This document shows, piece by piece, positions 36,560 to 47,775 of a stretch of DNA of 64,000 bases. Location of the stretch: assembly GCA_009667805.1 (NCBI GenBank), contig CM019075.1, positions 20,209,615 to 20,273,614 on the forward strand. The letters run 5' to 3'. This DNA is from Leptobrachium leishanense. Taxonomy: Eukaryota; Chordata; Amphibia; Anura; Megophryidae. Both the position numbers and the translations under genes were made by a program. The notes beneath the pieces were generated by a model. It saw only the letters and a list, made by a program, of their open reading frames with translations, was not told the origin of the DNA and made no database searches. Within the stretch, counting starts at the first letter, position 1. Every line of letters starts with the position of its first letter.

Positions 36560-36640
36560 TTTATTTCTATTTATTTATTTGCAAAGTATTTTACCAGGAA
36601 GGATACATTGAGATTTCTCTCATTTCTCTCATTCCTGGGT
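36560..36640 (+). repeat. Dispersed repeat, 'ttttaccaggaagga' family
   Basis: 'attttaccaggaaggataca' and 'ttgagatttctctca' occur here on the plus strand and, diverged, on the minus strand at 31895-31965. It is a short element of a kind common in frog DNA; its class is not determined. Confidence 0.6.
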
Positions 36641-36731
36641 GTTTGAGAGTTGTCATGCGGCCCAAGATGTCCTGGTATGTCATGGCAGCATAGGTCAGTA
36701 CTCAAGACGGCTCAAGTACTGTATATACTAA

Positions 36732-36883
36732 AGCAGGGATCTCAAACTCCCGGCTCCCCCTTATTTTGATTTTGATGGCGTACAATTCCCAGAATTGTTT
36801 GACTGCAATAGATGGCCAGAGAATCATGGGAGATGTAGTTCAGAAACATCAGGGGGAGCCGAAGTTTGAAACTCCAGTGATAA
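36732..36883. mobile_element. MITE, 'tgtagttc' family
   Basis: The left end 'gatctcaaactcccggctcc' and right end 'ggagccgaagtttgaaactc' are inverse. Internal 'gtacaattcccagaattgtt' and 'atcatgggagatgtagttca' match the copy at 20808. Confidence 0.7.
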
Positions 36884-37693
36884 CATATTTCTTCACATAA
36901 AGGGCAACAAACAGAAGAATTGCATGGGACGGCATTTGTAACATTCAGCCCATTTGGAAACAGCTCTGCAAGTGGAATGCATTACGATTGGCTCTAGAAA
37001 GCCCTGGGTGTGGCTCAACCAATCAGCAGCCACTTATTATAGCCTATGGTGATTGAGCATATCCCTTAGACCCTGCCCAGCAGGAGCCTATGGTCTGTAG
37101 TTCAATCCACAGCATTAATTCTTTTGGCATCTGAGTAAACCCTTAGTAGTCACAGAGCTTACACACACTAAGCCTTCTCAAAGAAGGGTGAGGGGCACAA
37201 GCGGCGCACACGCAGGTTTTACCTGACCTCCCCCACAGTGCAGGCATAGTCTATTAAATAATCAAACTTATGAGCCAACTATGGGCTGGATTCCAAGTCT
37301 GGTGTAAACTTACCAGGAGTTGTTGTAGATTTCCTACAGGAAATAAAGTCATGGGGTCCTACTCCACAGTTGACGGTAAGTTGGGAAATCGGCATATTTT
37401 CCTCACCGTCTCCATTTTGCCGTCTGTAATCCGGAATAGACGCTTTATTAGCGCCTAGCCCCAGAAGGAAGCGCCAAGCTGCCTGCTACCAGCAGAGGTG
37501 CTGCACGCCACCGCAAGACTCCATGGAGCCTTGCGCGTCCCGGCCGCGAGTTCTGATTCAGGGAAAAAGGGACATCGGCCTCCTTCACCACAATGACCGC
37601 GTCCTGGCACTGTACGTGACGTAGGGCGTTTAACAAATAGTGCAATACAGAAACGCAACATAAGCCAAGGCAACCAGTGTTAGTCCACTGAAA
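36884..37693. other. Unique intronic sequence
   Basis: An open frame on the minus strand at 37448-38002 runs through the MITE and resembles no protein I know. No gene called. Confidence 0.4.
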
Positions 37694-37702
37694 GACGTAG
37701 AT

Positions 37703-37839
37703 CGGTGATCTCCAAACTCCGGCCCCCCCAGATGTTCCTGAACTACAACTCCCATGCTTCTCCATCCATCGGATGCAGTCAGAGAAGTCTGGGAGTTGTA
37801 GTTCAGGAACATCTGGGAGGCCAGAGTTTGGAGATCCGT
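37703..37839. mobile_element. hAT-type MITE with target duplication, near-perfect hairpin
   Basis: Flanked by gacgtagat (37694-37702 and 37840-37848), a hAT-size duplication of 8-9 bp. The two arms, about 55 bp each, are almost perfect inverses ('gatctccaaactccgg', 'gttcctgaactacaactccc'). It is the best-preserved copy of the 'tgtagttc' family here. Confidence 0.85.
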
Positions 37840-37848
37840 GACGTAGAT

Positions 37849-38339
37849 GAACCCGACATGTCAATTTGTGAGTAGATACCTGGAATAGCCTCTCAGCGGA
37901 AGAAGTGGTATCTACTACCCATACTGCATCACTGCCAGCCACCACCACCGTCAATGGAGCGCTCAGCAAGGATCCAGAATAAAGGCGCAGAGCCTGGCTC
38001 ATTCAGAGGGGTAAATATTAAAATGTGTACGTGCATCAGAGTTCTCTCAGGCTTAATTAGAAAGCCTTGTTTGCATTATAAAGGTAGTGTCGCAGCACAC
38101 CACGTGCACCTTTCCATGGCTGAGCTTTTTCCCTGGTGACTCCAGGAGCCTCTTCTCGGTTTAACCGAGGCTCTTATCTCCGGCTTCACCCTGTCCCCAG
38201 TGACACAATTATATATAACAGCCGCAGAACAAGATCACAAGCCGGGAGATGGATGGTAACTGGGAACAGGCGCAGCTGCTTCAGAGAGACCACAAAGCGT
38301 GCTTTTACTTCTGAGAGGCGCGCAAGCTGCACATTTATC
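37849..38339. other. Unique intronic sequence
   Basis: No feature recognised. Confidence 0.4.
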
Positions 38340-40165
38340 TAAATAACGTGTGTACACAGCGACGGGTGACACAAGAGCGTGCTTCTACTATACCGAGCTG
38401 TGCCAGTCACATCTCAATAGCGCGTGTACACGGCGACAAGAACGCCTGAGTCACATCTCAATAACACGTGTACACAGCGACAAGAACGCCTGAGTCACTT
38501 CTCAATAACACGTGTACACAGCGACGGGGGACACGAGAGCGTGCTTCTACTATACCAAGCTGTGCCAGTCACTTCTCAATAACGCATGTACACAGCGACA
38601 AGAATGCCCGAGTCACATCTCAATAACGCGTGTACACAGTGACAAAAGAGCCCGAGTCACATCTCAATAATGCGTGTACACAGCGACGGGGAACACGAGA
38701 GCGTGCTTCTACTATACCGAGCTGTGCCAGTCACTTCTCAATAACACGTGTACACAGCGAAAAGAATGCCCTAGTCACATCTCAATAATGCGTGTACACA
38801 GCGACAAGAGAGCCCGAGTCACTTCTCAATAACGCGTGTACACAGCGACAAGAATGCCCGAGTCACTTCTCAATAACGCGTGTACACAGCGACAAGAACG
38901 CCTGAGTCACATCTCAATAACACATGTACGCAACGACAATAGGGCGCCCGAGTCACATGTAAATAATGTGTACACAGAGACAAGAGAGCGCCCGAGTCAC
39001 ATGTAAATAGGCGTTCTTGTCGCCGTGTACACGCATTATTTACATGTGACTCGGGCGCTCTATTGTCGTTGCGTACATGTGTTATTGAGATGTGACTCAG
39101 GCGTTCTTGTCGCTGTGTACACGCGGTGAGCCACATCTCAATAACGCGTGTACACAGCGACGGGGGACACGAGAGCGTGCTTCTACTACACCGAGCTGTG
39201 CCAGTCACATCTCAATAACGCGTGTACACAGCGACAAGAACGCCAGAGTCATATCTCAATAACGCGTGTACACAGCGACAAGAATGTCCGAGTCATATCT
39301 CATTAACGTGTGTACACAGGGACAAGAACGCCTGAGTCACATCTCAATAACGCGTGTACATAGCGACAGGGGACACAAGAGCGTGCTTCTACTATACCGA
39401 GCTGTGCCAGTCACATCTCAATAACACGTGTACACAGCGACAAGAGAGCCCGAGTCACATCTCAATAACACATGTACACAGCAACAAGAGAGCGCCGAGT
39501 CAACCTAAATAAAATGTACACAGCGGCAAGAGAGCGCCGAGTCAACCTAAGTAACACAGCGACAAGAGGGAGCACATTAAGGCTAATGTCAGACAAGCCC
39601 ATTCTTTGCGGAATGTGCGTCCGTGCACAACGGATGTACTCTGACTGACGACAAGGTAGTGGCCACGCAGTCAGTTTTTGTGACTTTTTTTGACTGATGT
39701 AGAAGGGAAAATAAATTAATATGAAAAACAATTTGTTCGTCAAAAATGGTGGACGTATAAATGCAGTCCATCTGACTTCGTTCCATCACTCACACACAAA
39801 GCTATGCGGACGTTGCGAATGCAGCGCACTCTGCGCGTCCGTTCTAGCGGATTTACGCTCGTGCCTAACATGCATCCGTTTGCCGTAGTTTCCGTCCGTA
39901 GGTCCGTGCAGACGTATTTTGTGTGGGGGGCTCTATTGGTCATAATTAGGTGCTATAACGGACGTACAAATGTGCGGCAACACTGCGCTCGTCTGACACG
40001 AGCCTTAAATAACGTGCACACAGTGACAAGAGAGCGCCCAGGTCACATTTAATGAACACATGTACACAGCGACAATAGAGAGCCCGAGTCAACCTAAATA
40101 ACACATGTACACAGCGACAATAGAGCGCCAGAGTCATATCTCAATAAGACGTGTAGACAGCGGCA
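38340..40165. repeat. ~44-bp minisatellite with long variants and an internal inversion
   Basis: The basic unit is 'gagtcacatctcaataacgc' plus 'gtgtacacagcgacaagaacgcc'. A longer variant adds 'cgtgcttctactatacc' and 'gagctgtgccagtcac', roughly every 190 bp, giving a higher-order pattern. Around 39008-39127 the units are inverted relative to 38880-39005. The array continues after the MITE (40009-40165). Confidence 0.94.
39581..40004. mobile_element. MITE inserted in the 45-bp array; TTAA flanks
   Basis: Left end GGCTAATGTCAGACAAGC and right end, inverted, GGCTCGTGTCAGACGAGC. TTAA flanks it at 39577-39580 and 40005-40008. It separates two parts of one minisatellite, so it arrived after the array formed. 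The same ends occur at 14959. Confidence 0.78.
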
Positions 40166-40203
40166 AGACAAATAAATCCGAGTAAAATTGCAGTCGACAG
40201 CGA

Positions 40204-40290
40204 CTAGAGCTGAAACAACTAATCGATAAAGAAAATAGTTCACAACTATTTTCTTTATCGATTAATCGGTTGGTCGATTAATTGGCCTGC
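40204..40290. mobile_element. hAT-like short hairpin repeat
   Basis: The 'gagctgaaacaactaatcga' start is typical of a widespread vertebrate hAT-type repeat. The stretch 40217-40268 folds on itself (aatcgataaagaaaatagtt with its inverse) and 'cgattaatcggttggtcgat' follows. Confidence 0.6.
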
Positions 40291-40333
40291 GTGCAGCACA
40301 CACTGTTTAGAGTCAGACTGAGTTAAACGTTAA

Positions 40334-40595
40334 CCCTTTCACTGCTGACGACGTGTGGGGAACGTCCTCATTGACTCCTAAGGAAAGATGGGGTGGAGGT
40401 AAGGTCTTCTTTGAACCCCGATATCTGACTGTTTTCAGCTAGCAGCGTCATATTTGGTATCATTAGAAAGGCCAGAGCATGGCCTTTCCAACGATCCCAA
40501 ACATGACCATGTTTAAAGTAAAGAAAAAAATAACAATAATACAAAAAGGAAAAATGAGTTTTTTTAAGCCGTGAAATGGCTCAGTAGTGAAGGGG
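40334..40595. mobile_element. piggyBac-type MITE
   Basis: Flanked by TTAA on both sides (40330-40333 and 40596-40599). The ends are CCCTTTCACTGCTGA and, inverted, CCCCTTCACTACTGA. The 262-bp interior has no coding. TTAA targets with CCC ends are the piggyBac signature. Confidence 0.8.
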
Positions 40596-40599
40596 TTAA

Positions 40600-41445
40600 T
40601 AACCTCTGCAGAAGATGTGACAACAGCCTACAACAGCAGCACAAGAGTACACTGAGTGTGTCCGCTCTTCCCTGCATCTGTCGCAGCTTTGTGACGGCTC
40701 GACGGGGAGAGCCACTGTGTAGCGTGCACATTAGTTGCGCGTGCGTGCTAACACTGGACGTGCTTTCAGCCTCCCCATCAAAAAGCTATGACGGATGAAG
40801 GACAAAGCGCGATCCTCCATAGGGGGAATCAGCAAAACCTGTACACTCCGACAGCGAGACTAGACCATCTAAGGAGTGTCCATGGACACGCTGCAAAGCG
40901 AGCTTGAGCTACACAGCTGTGCAAGTTAAAGACAGGCCGAGCATCATGATACACACAGTCTCGAAACGTCTGGGTTGTCAAGGTCACTGAACTATGCAAA
41001 GACAACTTTATATTAAACTTAGGCGCTAACAATCATTCTCTATACGAGTAGTGGTGTATAGTTTAGATGCCGGTGGTTGCCCAGATCCTGGATCTGTCAT
41101 GTCAGGTCCTACACAGTGTAGGATAGTATACAAACGACTATACTTAAGAGTATTTCCAGTGTTTCTAGGGGTCTGCAACAGATAAATAAAAATACTAGAT
41201 CAAAGAAAGTAATGGCTGCTGTTTTGCAAAGACCGATCATATTTCAAAAGCTGAGGACAGACATGAACACGGAGAAGAAAAAACAACAATATCACCATTT
41301 TTCACAGCAAGATTCAACCGTAGGATTTCCATTAATCTAGAAATTCTAGAGAACCAGAAATCGTAAAAAAATAACAGATGGAGAATGTCAAAATACAGCT
41401 ATAGCGGACAAAACTAAAATGTGCGTGGTCAGTTCAACGCGGGAC
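40600..41445. other. Unique intronic sequence
   Basis: Nothing recognised on either strand. Confidence 0.4.
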
Positions 41446-41450
41446 AGTGA

Positions 41451-42219
41451 TGTCACGGTGGCCCATGTCCGGGGAAGTGTTGCACCTTCGTCCCTGGTTG
41501 CAGTTGTCACAGCGGCCGATATCCGGAACGCTTTGTTCCCAGGTACTGTTTTCCGACGGACAGAGAATGGCGGTGCACGCCAACCACTGGGTCACGGGCT
41601 CCGCCAACCACAACCGGAAGTCAATTCTGCCCGCGAATCAGACGCATTAAGCAGGAGAGGTAACCAATCGCAGTACTCGATCGGCGATCCTATGGGAGAG
41701 TGGGGCGTCTCTGATTTCCGATAGGAGGTATTGTGACTATTTAAAGGGCTTCAAGTCTCTTAGTGTTCGCCCTAGCGTGGTTTCGCTTCACCTAGTGCCT
41801 CGTTGCTGCGTATTAAATATATTCCTGATCTATTTCTCTGGTTGTCCCTCTGGGTTCTTTGACCCCGGCTTATCCTGACCTCTGGTACCCCGACATTTGG
41901 CTTTGTTATACGGTTTTCCTGCACTCTAATTCCCATGTAACCATTGCTAGCCAGTTAGTATCGGTTTAACCCGGCCATACATCAAGGACCGGTTAGTTAA
42001 GGCATGTGTGCTATGCTTATGTAAGCAGGACCCCTATCCATGACTATCGGTTAGTAAGGGCCAGTTCATTATTATTACCGAGGGTTACGTGACTGTGACA
42101 CGCCTACCGCTATCTGCATTATCTCAGGTCTCCACTGTTAAACCCAGCCATACATCAAGGACTGGTTGGTTGGAGTCTGTTGGCTTGTTGTTTGCAAGCG
42201 GGGTTACCCGATCCTGACA
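41451..42219 (+). mobile_element. Solo LTR (Ty3-like), related to the one at 50498
   Basis: The 769-bp block starts tgtcacggtg, ends cctgaca and is flanked by the 5-bp duplication agtga (41446-41450 and 42220-42224). It carries 'tatttaaagggc', a pyrimidine-rich stretch with 'ctgacctctggtaccccgac', and two direct repeats 'ccatacatcaaggac.ggtt' about 170 bp apart. No internal coding region flanks it. Confidence 0.82.
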
Positions 42220-42224
42220 AGTGA

Positions 42225-42765
42225 TTAGCCGCAAGTAAATATGATGCTGTAAAAGGTCCATCCATTGCTGGAGGCCACTGAGTTTCAAGAGCAGAAGTCA
42301 CTCAATGTCAACAGGGGCCTAACGCCATCATACGGGCCCAGGCAGGAGAGGGTCACATCACAATCCAGATTCTACATACCTTCTAACAAATAAGAAAAAC
42401 CAAGTGAGCCATGGCAATCAAAAATAAGAATAATATCATTTAGTACCGGAGGCCTGTCCATGAATTGCTACATTGTGACCCCGAAGTCAATCATTAATGT
42501 ATGCGGGATTGCACACAAATGTGAGAAACCCAGAAGAAAAGGCCCCAAGGCTGGAAAGAGACCTGGTCAATCCATAAAACAGACAGAGTTTGCAGTCACA
42601 AGCCCCTTTGACCCGTCTCTGCATGGCGCATTAACCCTCCAGGATCAGAGGTGACAGACCCCCTGGAGAAACAGGTGTCCATAAACAGAGCTGAGTTTAA
42701 GCCTCCAGGTGGCAGCAGAGAAGGGGGTGATGGGCATTATACCAAAAAATAAAGCTGAAGTCTAT
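42225..42765. other. Unique intronic sequence
   Basis: No gene, RNA or repeat recognised. Confidence 0.4.
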
Positions 42766-43312
42766 AGAAACCAACCCCCCCCCCCCATATCAATTTTTTT
42801 GAACAAAACCCTAGATCAAGTTAGATCAAATTGATGTTTGCGTTAGAAGAAATAGTAACAATTATTTTCGGGGTGGGGGGGGCTAACCAGTCATCAGTCC
42901 CCCTCATTATAAAAAATGACCGAACAGTTATTTTGAAATCTTTTTGTTAGATCAGGTACGATCAAAGTGGTTTTAACGTTAGATCACACATGATTACAAA
43001 AGATACATAAAAAATAAAAAAAACACGGATTGTAGGTATCCCATAAGGGGGACGGGCTAGTCCCCCCCCCCCACAAGTCTGTAAGTAAGTGTGATCGAAC
43101 ATTAAAACCGCTTGATCTTACGTGATCTTACGAAAAACCTTCCAAAAAAAATGGTCAATTATTTGTTGGGGGGGGGGGCGATGTCGGGTTAGCCCCCATA
43201 AAATAATTGTTAATATTTCTTCGAACGCAAACAACAATTCATCTAACCTACATCTAACCAACTATATGAGTTTTGTACAAAATGTTTGACATGGGGGGGG
43301 GGGCGCTAACCA
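42766..43312. mobile_element. Foldback element with about 250-bp inverted arms
   Basis: The left arm (about 42769-43010) and right arm (about 43040-43312) are imperfect inverted copies. Matching landmarks, in order from each end, are a C/G run, 'gtttgcgtt.gaagaaat' with 'aacaattatttt', a second G run with 'gctaacc', and 'cggttttaa.gtt.gatcaca'. No coding in the short centre. Four 9-13-base C/G runs lie at mirrored positions. The family is not recognised. Confidence 0.8.
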
Positions 43313-43439
43313 GTCTGAGGTGTGATACCAACCTGTATATTTCTGAGGTGCCAGCAAAGAGACCTGTACAGGGCGACTGAGCTGGTCAGCCAAATCTTGG
43401 GGTTTGTCAAGTAGATTGTAGACAGTGTCAAAGTTCTAC

Positions 43440-44820
43440 TAAGCAATGTCTGTACGAATAAAGTTGCACTGACCACAATGTCGTACAAATAAAGTTATGC
43501 TAATCACTGTCGTACGAATAAAGTTATGCTAATCACTGTCGTACGAATAAAGTTATGCTAATCACTGTCGTACGAATAAAGTTATGCTAATCACTGTCGT
43601 ACGAATAAAGTTATGCTAATCACTGTCGTACGAATAAAGTTATGCTAATCACTGTCGTACGAATAAAGTTATGCTAATCACTGTGCCAGTACGAATAAAG
43701 TTATGCTAATCTCTGTCTCGTACGAATAACGTTATGCTAATCAGTCTCGTACGAATAAAGTTATGCTAATCAGTCTCGTACGAATAAAGTTTTGCCGAGC
43801 AGTTTCGTACGAGTAAAGTTTTGCTGAGCAGTTTCGTACGAATAAAGTTATACTAATTATTGTGTCGCACGAATAAAGTTATGGTAAAGTTTAAAGTTTT
43901 GACAAGCATTTTGTCGTATGAATAAAGTTTTGACAAGCATTTTGTCGTATGAATAAAGTTATGCTAATCAGTGACGTACAAATAACGTTTTGCCGAGCAG
44001 GGTCGTACAAATAAAGTTTTGCCGAGCAGTGTCGTACGACTAAGTTTTGACAAGCATTTTGTCGTACGACTAAAGTTTTGACAAGCATTTTGTCGTACGA
44101 ATAAAGTTTTGACAAGCATTTTGTCGTACGAATAAAGTTGACGAGCATAACTTTATTCGTACGACAAAATGCTCAGTGTCATACGAATAAAGTTATGCTA
44201 ATCATTGTGACGTACAAAGAAAGTTTTGACGAGCATTTTGTCGTACGAATAAAGTTATGCTAATCACTGTGTCGTACGAATAAAGTTTTGCCAAGCATGG
44301 TGTCCATACGAATAAAGTTATGCTAATCATTGTGGCGTACGAATAAAGTTATGCTAAGTGTCGCACGAATAAATTATATGCCGAGCACTGTGTCGTACGA
44401 ATAAAGTTTTGAAGAGCTGGGTCATACGAATAAAGTTTTGCTGGGCATGGTGTCTATACGAATAAAGTTATACAGGGCACAGTGTTCTACAAATATAGTT
44501 ATGCTAATCATTGTCGTACTAATAAAGATTTGCCAAACACTGTCATACGAATAAAGTTATACAGAGCACGGTGCCGTACTAAGGTTTTGCCGAGCACAGT
44601 GTCGTACAAATCGTTACAAATACAGAGCGGAGTGTCGTACAAATAAAGTTTTGCCGCGCAGGGTGTCTGTGAATAAAGTTATACAGAGTGTAGTGTGATA
44701 CAAATAAAGTTTTGTCAAAAACTGCATTGTATGAATAAAGTTATGCTAATCATGGTTTCAGCGAGCACGGTGTCATACAAATAAAGTTACACTGAGCACG
44801 GTGTCTGTACGAATAAAGTA
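43440..44820. repeat. 29-33-bp minisatellite with AATAAA in each unit
   Basis: The left block (43470-43690) is a uniform 29-bp unit, gtcgtacgaataaagttatg plus ctaatcact. Further right units vary ('ttttgacaagcatttt', 'tttgccgagcag', 'tatacagagcac') and decay. One unit at about 44150-44180 is inverted ('gagcataactttattcgtac'). Confidence 0.95.
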
Positions 44821-44867
44821 ATTGACAAGATCCTCCTGTGTAATTCTGGGCTGATTCCTCACGGTGT

Positions 44868-44955
44868 CCTAGTCAGTCTACAGACCTTAATCCCATAGAA
44901 AATCTGTGGAAGAAGGTGAAGATTCCAGTTGCCAAATGTCAGCCTTGAACCCTTA
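44868..44955 (+). pseudogene. Tc1 transposase fragment (third catalytic motif)
   Basis: One frame reads [20 protein letters not shown], the conserved [11 protein letters not shown] region with the catalytic Glu, then a stop after KCQP. Upstream and downstream transposase is missing. It sits between two minisatellites. Its wording (LWKKVK) differs from the Tc1 copies at 5.6 and 49.5 kb, so it is a third family. Confidence 0.8.
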
Positions 44956-45175
44956 AAGTAAACCTACCATTAAAATTAGAGACTGATCATTTGTTTGTCA
45001 GCGGCAAACGTACAAAAGCAGCAGCCGATCAAATTATTGTTTCCCTCACTGTATGTGAGCAGCAGTATTTTCAATTGGATTCTTAAAAGGAAACAGGAGC
45101 CAGTGCAGAGATTTAGATTTCACAAGTTATACAAGTAGAAGCGCCTCCACTATATATTCTGGTCTTCTGTATGAA

Positions 45176-46500
45176 TAAAAGTTACAAAGCGCAGTGTATG
45201 AATAATGTTACAGCATGAGCAGTGTATGAACAAGTTAAGCGCACTGTATGAATAGCGTTACAGTATGAGCAGTGTATGAATAATGTTACAGCATGAGCAG
45301 TGTATGAACAAGTTAAGCGCACTGTATGAATAGCGTTACAGTATGAGCAGTGTATGAATAATGTTACAGCATGAGCAGTGTATGAACAAGTTAAGCGCAC
45401 TGTATGAATAGCGTTACAGTATGAGCAGTGTATGAATAATGTTACAGCATGAGCAGTGTATGAACAAGTTAAGCGCACTGTATGAATAGCGTTACAGTAT
45501 GAGCAGTGTATGAATAATGTTACAGCATGAGCAGTGTATGAACAAGTTAAGCGCACTGTATGAATAGCGTTACAGTATGAGCAGTGTATGAAGTGTTACA
45601 GTATGAGCAGTGTATGAAGTGTTACAGTATGAGCAGTGTATGAATGAAGTTACAGTATGAGCAGTGTATGAATAGCGTTACAGTATGAGCAGTGTATGAA
45701 TGAAGTTACAGTATGAGCAGTGTATGAATAGCGTTACAGTATGAGCAGTGTATGAATGAAGTTACAGTATGAGCAGTGTATGAATAGCGTTACAGTATGA
45801 GCAGTGTATGAATGAAGTTACAGTAACGCTATTCATACACTGCTCATACTGTAACTTCATTCATACACTGCTCATACTGTAACGCTATTCATACACTGCT
45901 CATACTGTAACTTCATTCATACACTGCTCATACTGTAACGCTATTCATACACTGCTCATACTGTAACGCTATTCATACACTGCTCATACTGTAACGCTAT
46001 TCATACACTGCTCATACTGTAACTTCATTCATACACTGCTCATACTGTAACGCTATTCATACACTGCTCATACTGTAACGCTATTCATACACTGCTCATA
46101 CTGTAACGCCATTCATACACTGCTCATACTGTAACTTCATTCATACACTGCTCATACTGTAACTTCATTCATACACTGCTCATACTGTAACGCTATTCAT
46201 ACACTGCTCATACTGTAACTTCATACACTGCTCATACTGTATGAGCAGTGTATGAATAGCGTTACAGTATGAGCAGTGTATGAATGAAGTTACAGTATGA
46301 GCAGTGTATGAATAGTGTTACAGTATGAGCAGTGTATGAATAGCGTTACTGTAACTTCATTCATACACTGCTCATACTGTATGAGTAGTGTATGAACAAG
46401 TTAAGCGCAGTGTATGAATAGCGTTACAGTATGAGCAGTGTATGAATAATGTTGCAGTGCATGAATAACAAGTTAAGCACAGTGGTGTATGAATAATGTC
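45176..46500. repeat. Minisatellite of alternating orientation (26-30-bp units)
   Basis: The basic unit is 'cagtatgagcagtgtatgaa' plus 'tagcgtta' or 'tgaagtta'. From 45200 to 45590 it forms a 78-bp higher-order unit, five copies. The direction flips near 45822 (to 'taacgctattcatacactgc'), back near 46238, again near 46349 and back near 46380. Arms of several hundred bases could fold into near-perfect cruciforms. Confidence 0.96.
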
Positions 46501-47084
46501 ATACTATGAGCAGCCTTCTCTTCATACCGGCATAGATCGGTATACCGGCATAGTACACAAAGAACGCGTTAAGCTGTTTTTGCATAAAGGATACACCGCA
46601 CACCGCTGTCTCTGGATAAATAAATTTACGCTACTTAAATGCTGCGTCTACATAAAGATACACTATGGGCAGCAATCACTGTAAACAGAGTCACACTATA
46701 GGCAGCTTTCTTTGCAGACATCATACATACAGTCATTTCGTCATTCCACACACAAAGCCATCAGTTCGGCATACAGCTCCTACTCCCACACAGCACTTTC
46801 TGTGCAGAATATATCAAACAGTCCCAAAAGGGACAGCAGCACTGTAAAGAATTCCACAGGAGTCTGCTGGCTAAATTGCTGAATCTGTATAAAAAGAGCA
46901 AAAATGTGATGCTGAGAAAAAAAAAGCCATAGATTCTGCAGGTGCTGTATAATGTTACACAGAATATGTGGCATTAAAGTCAAATGCAGAGCTTGCCCAA
47001 TAAACACATAAGCCCCCAGCTGTCTGAAGGGTAAGCCCTACATACTCACCGTTTGCAACAACAACCCACAAAAACAGGGATAGA
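46501..47084. other. Intronic stretch without recognised genes
   Basis: The left part contains words related to the flanking arrays ('atactatgagcagc', 'actatgggcagc'). The rest is unique. Confidence 0.45.
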
Positions 47085-47775
47085 ACACCTGGCCCTGTGT
47101 AACTAAAGCTACAGCGTACCACCACACCGGCCCCGTGTAAATAAAGCTACAGCGTACCACCACACCGGCCCCGTGTAAATAAAGCTACAGCGTACCACCA
47201 CACCGGCCCCGTGTAAATAAAGCTACAGCGTACCACCACACCGGCCCCGTGTAAATAAAGCTACAGTGTACCACACCGGCCCCGTGTAAATAAAGCTACA
47301 GCGTACCACACCGGCCCCGTGTAAATAAAGCTACAGCGTACCACACCGGCCCTGTGTAAATAAAGCTACAGTGTACCACACCGGCCCTGTGTAAATAAAG
47401 CTACAGCGTACCACACCGGCCCTGTGTAAATAAAGCTACAGCGTACCACACCGGCCCTGTGTAAATAAAGCTACAGCGTACCACACCGGCCCTGTGTAAA
47501 TAAAGCTACAGCGTACCACACCGGCCCTGTGTAAATAAAGCTACAGCGTACCACACCGGCCCTGTGTAAATAAAGCTACAGCGTACCACACCGGCCCTGT
47601 GTAAATAAAGCTACAGCGTACCACACCGGCCCTGTGTAAATAAAGCTACAGCGTACCACACCGGCCCTGTGTAAATAAAGCTACAGCGTACCACACCGGC
47701 CCTGTGTAAATAAAGCTACAGCGTACCACACCGGCCCTGTGTAAATAAAGCTAGAGCGTGCCACGCTGACCCTGT
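47085..47775. repeat. 35-bp minisatellite (38-bp at the left edge)
   Basis: About 19 copies of 'gtgtaaataaagctacagcg' followed by 'taccacaccggccct'. The first four copies carry an extra 'cac' (38 bp) and 'ccccgtg' in place of 'ccctgtg', so there are at least two sub-blocks. Each unit contains AATAAA on the plus strand. Confidence 0.96.

Noticed and set aside
37448..38002. 184-codon open frame on the minus strand
   Set aside because: It runs straight through a hAT MITE, and its product matches no family.
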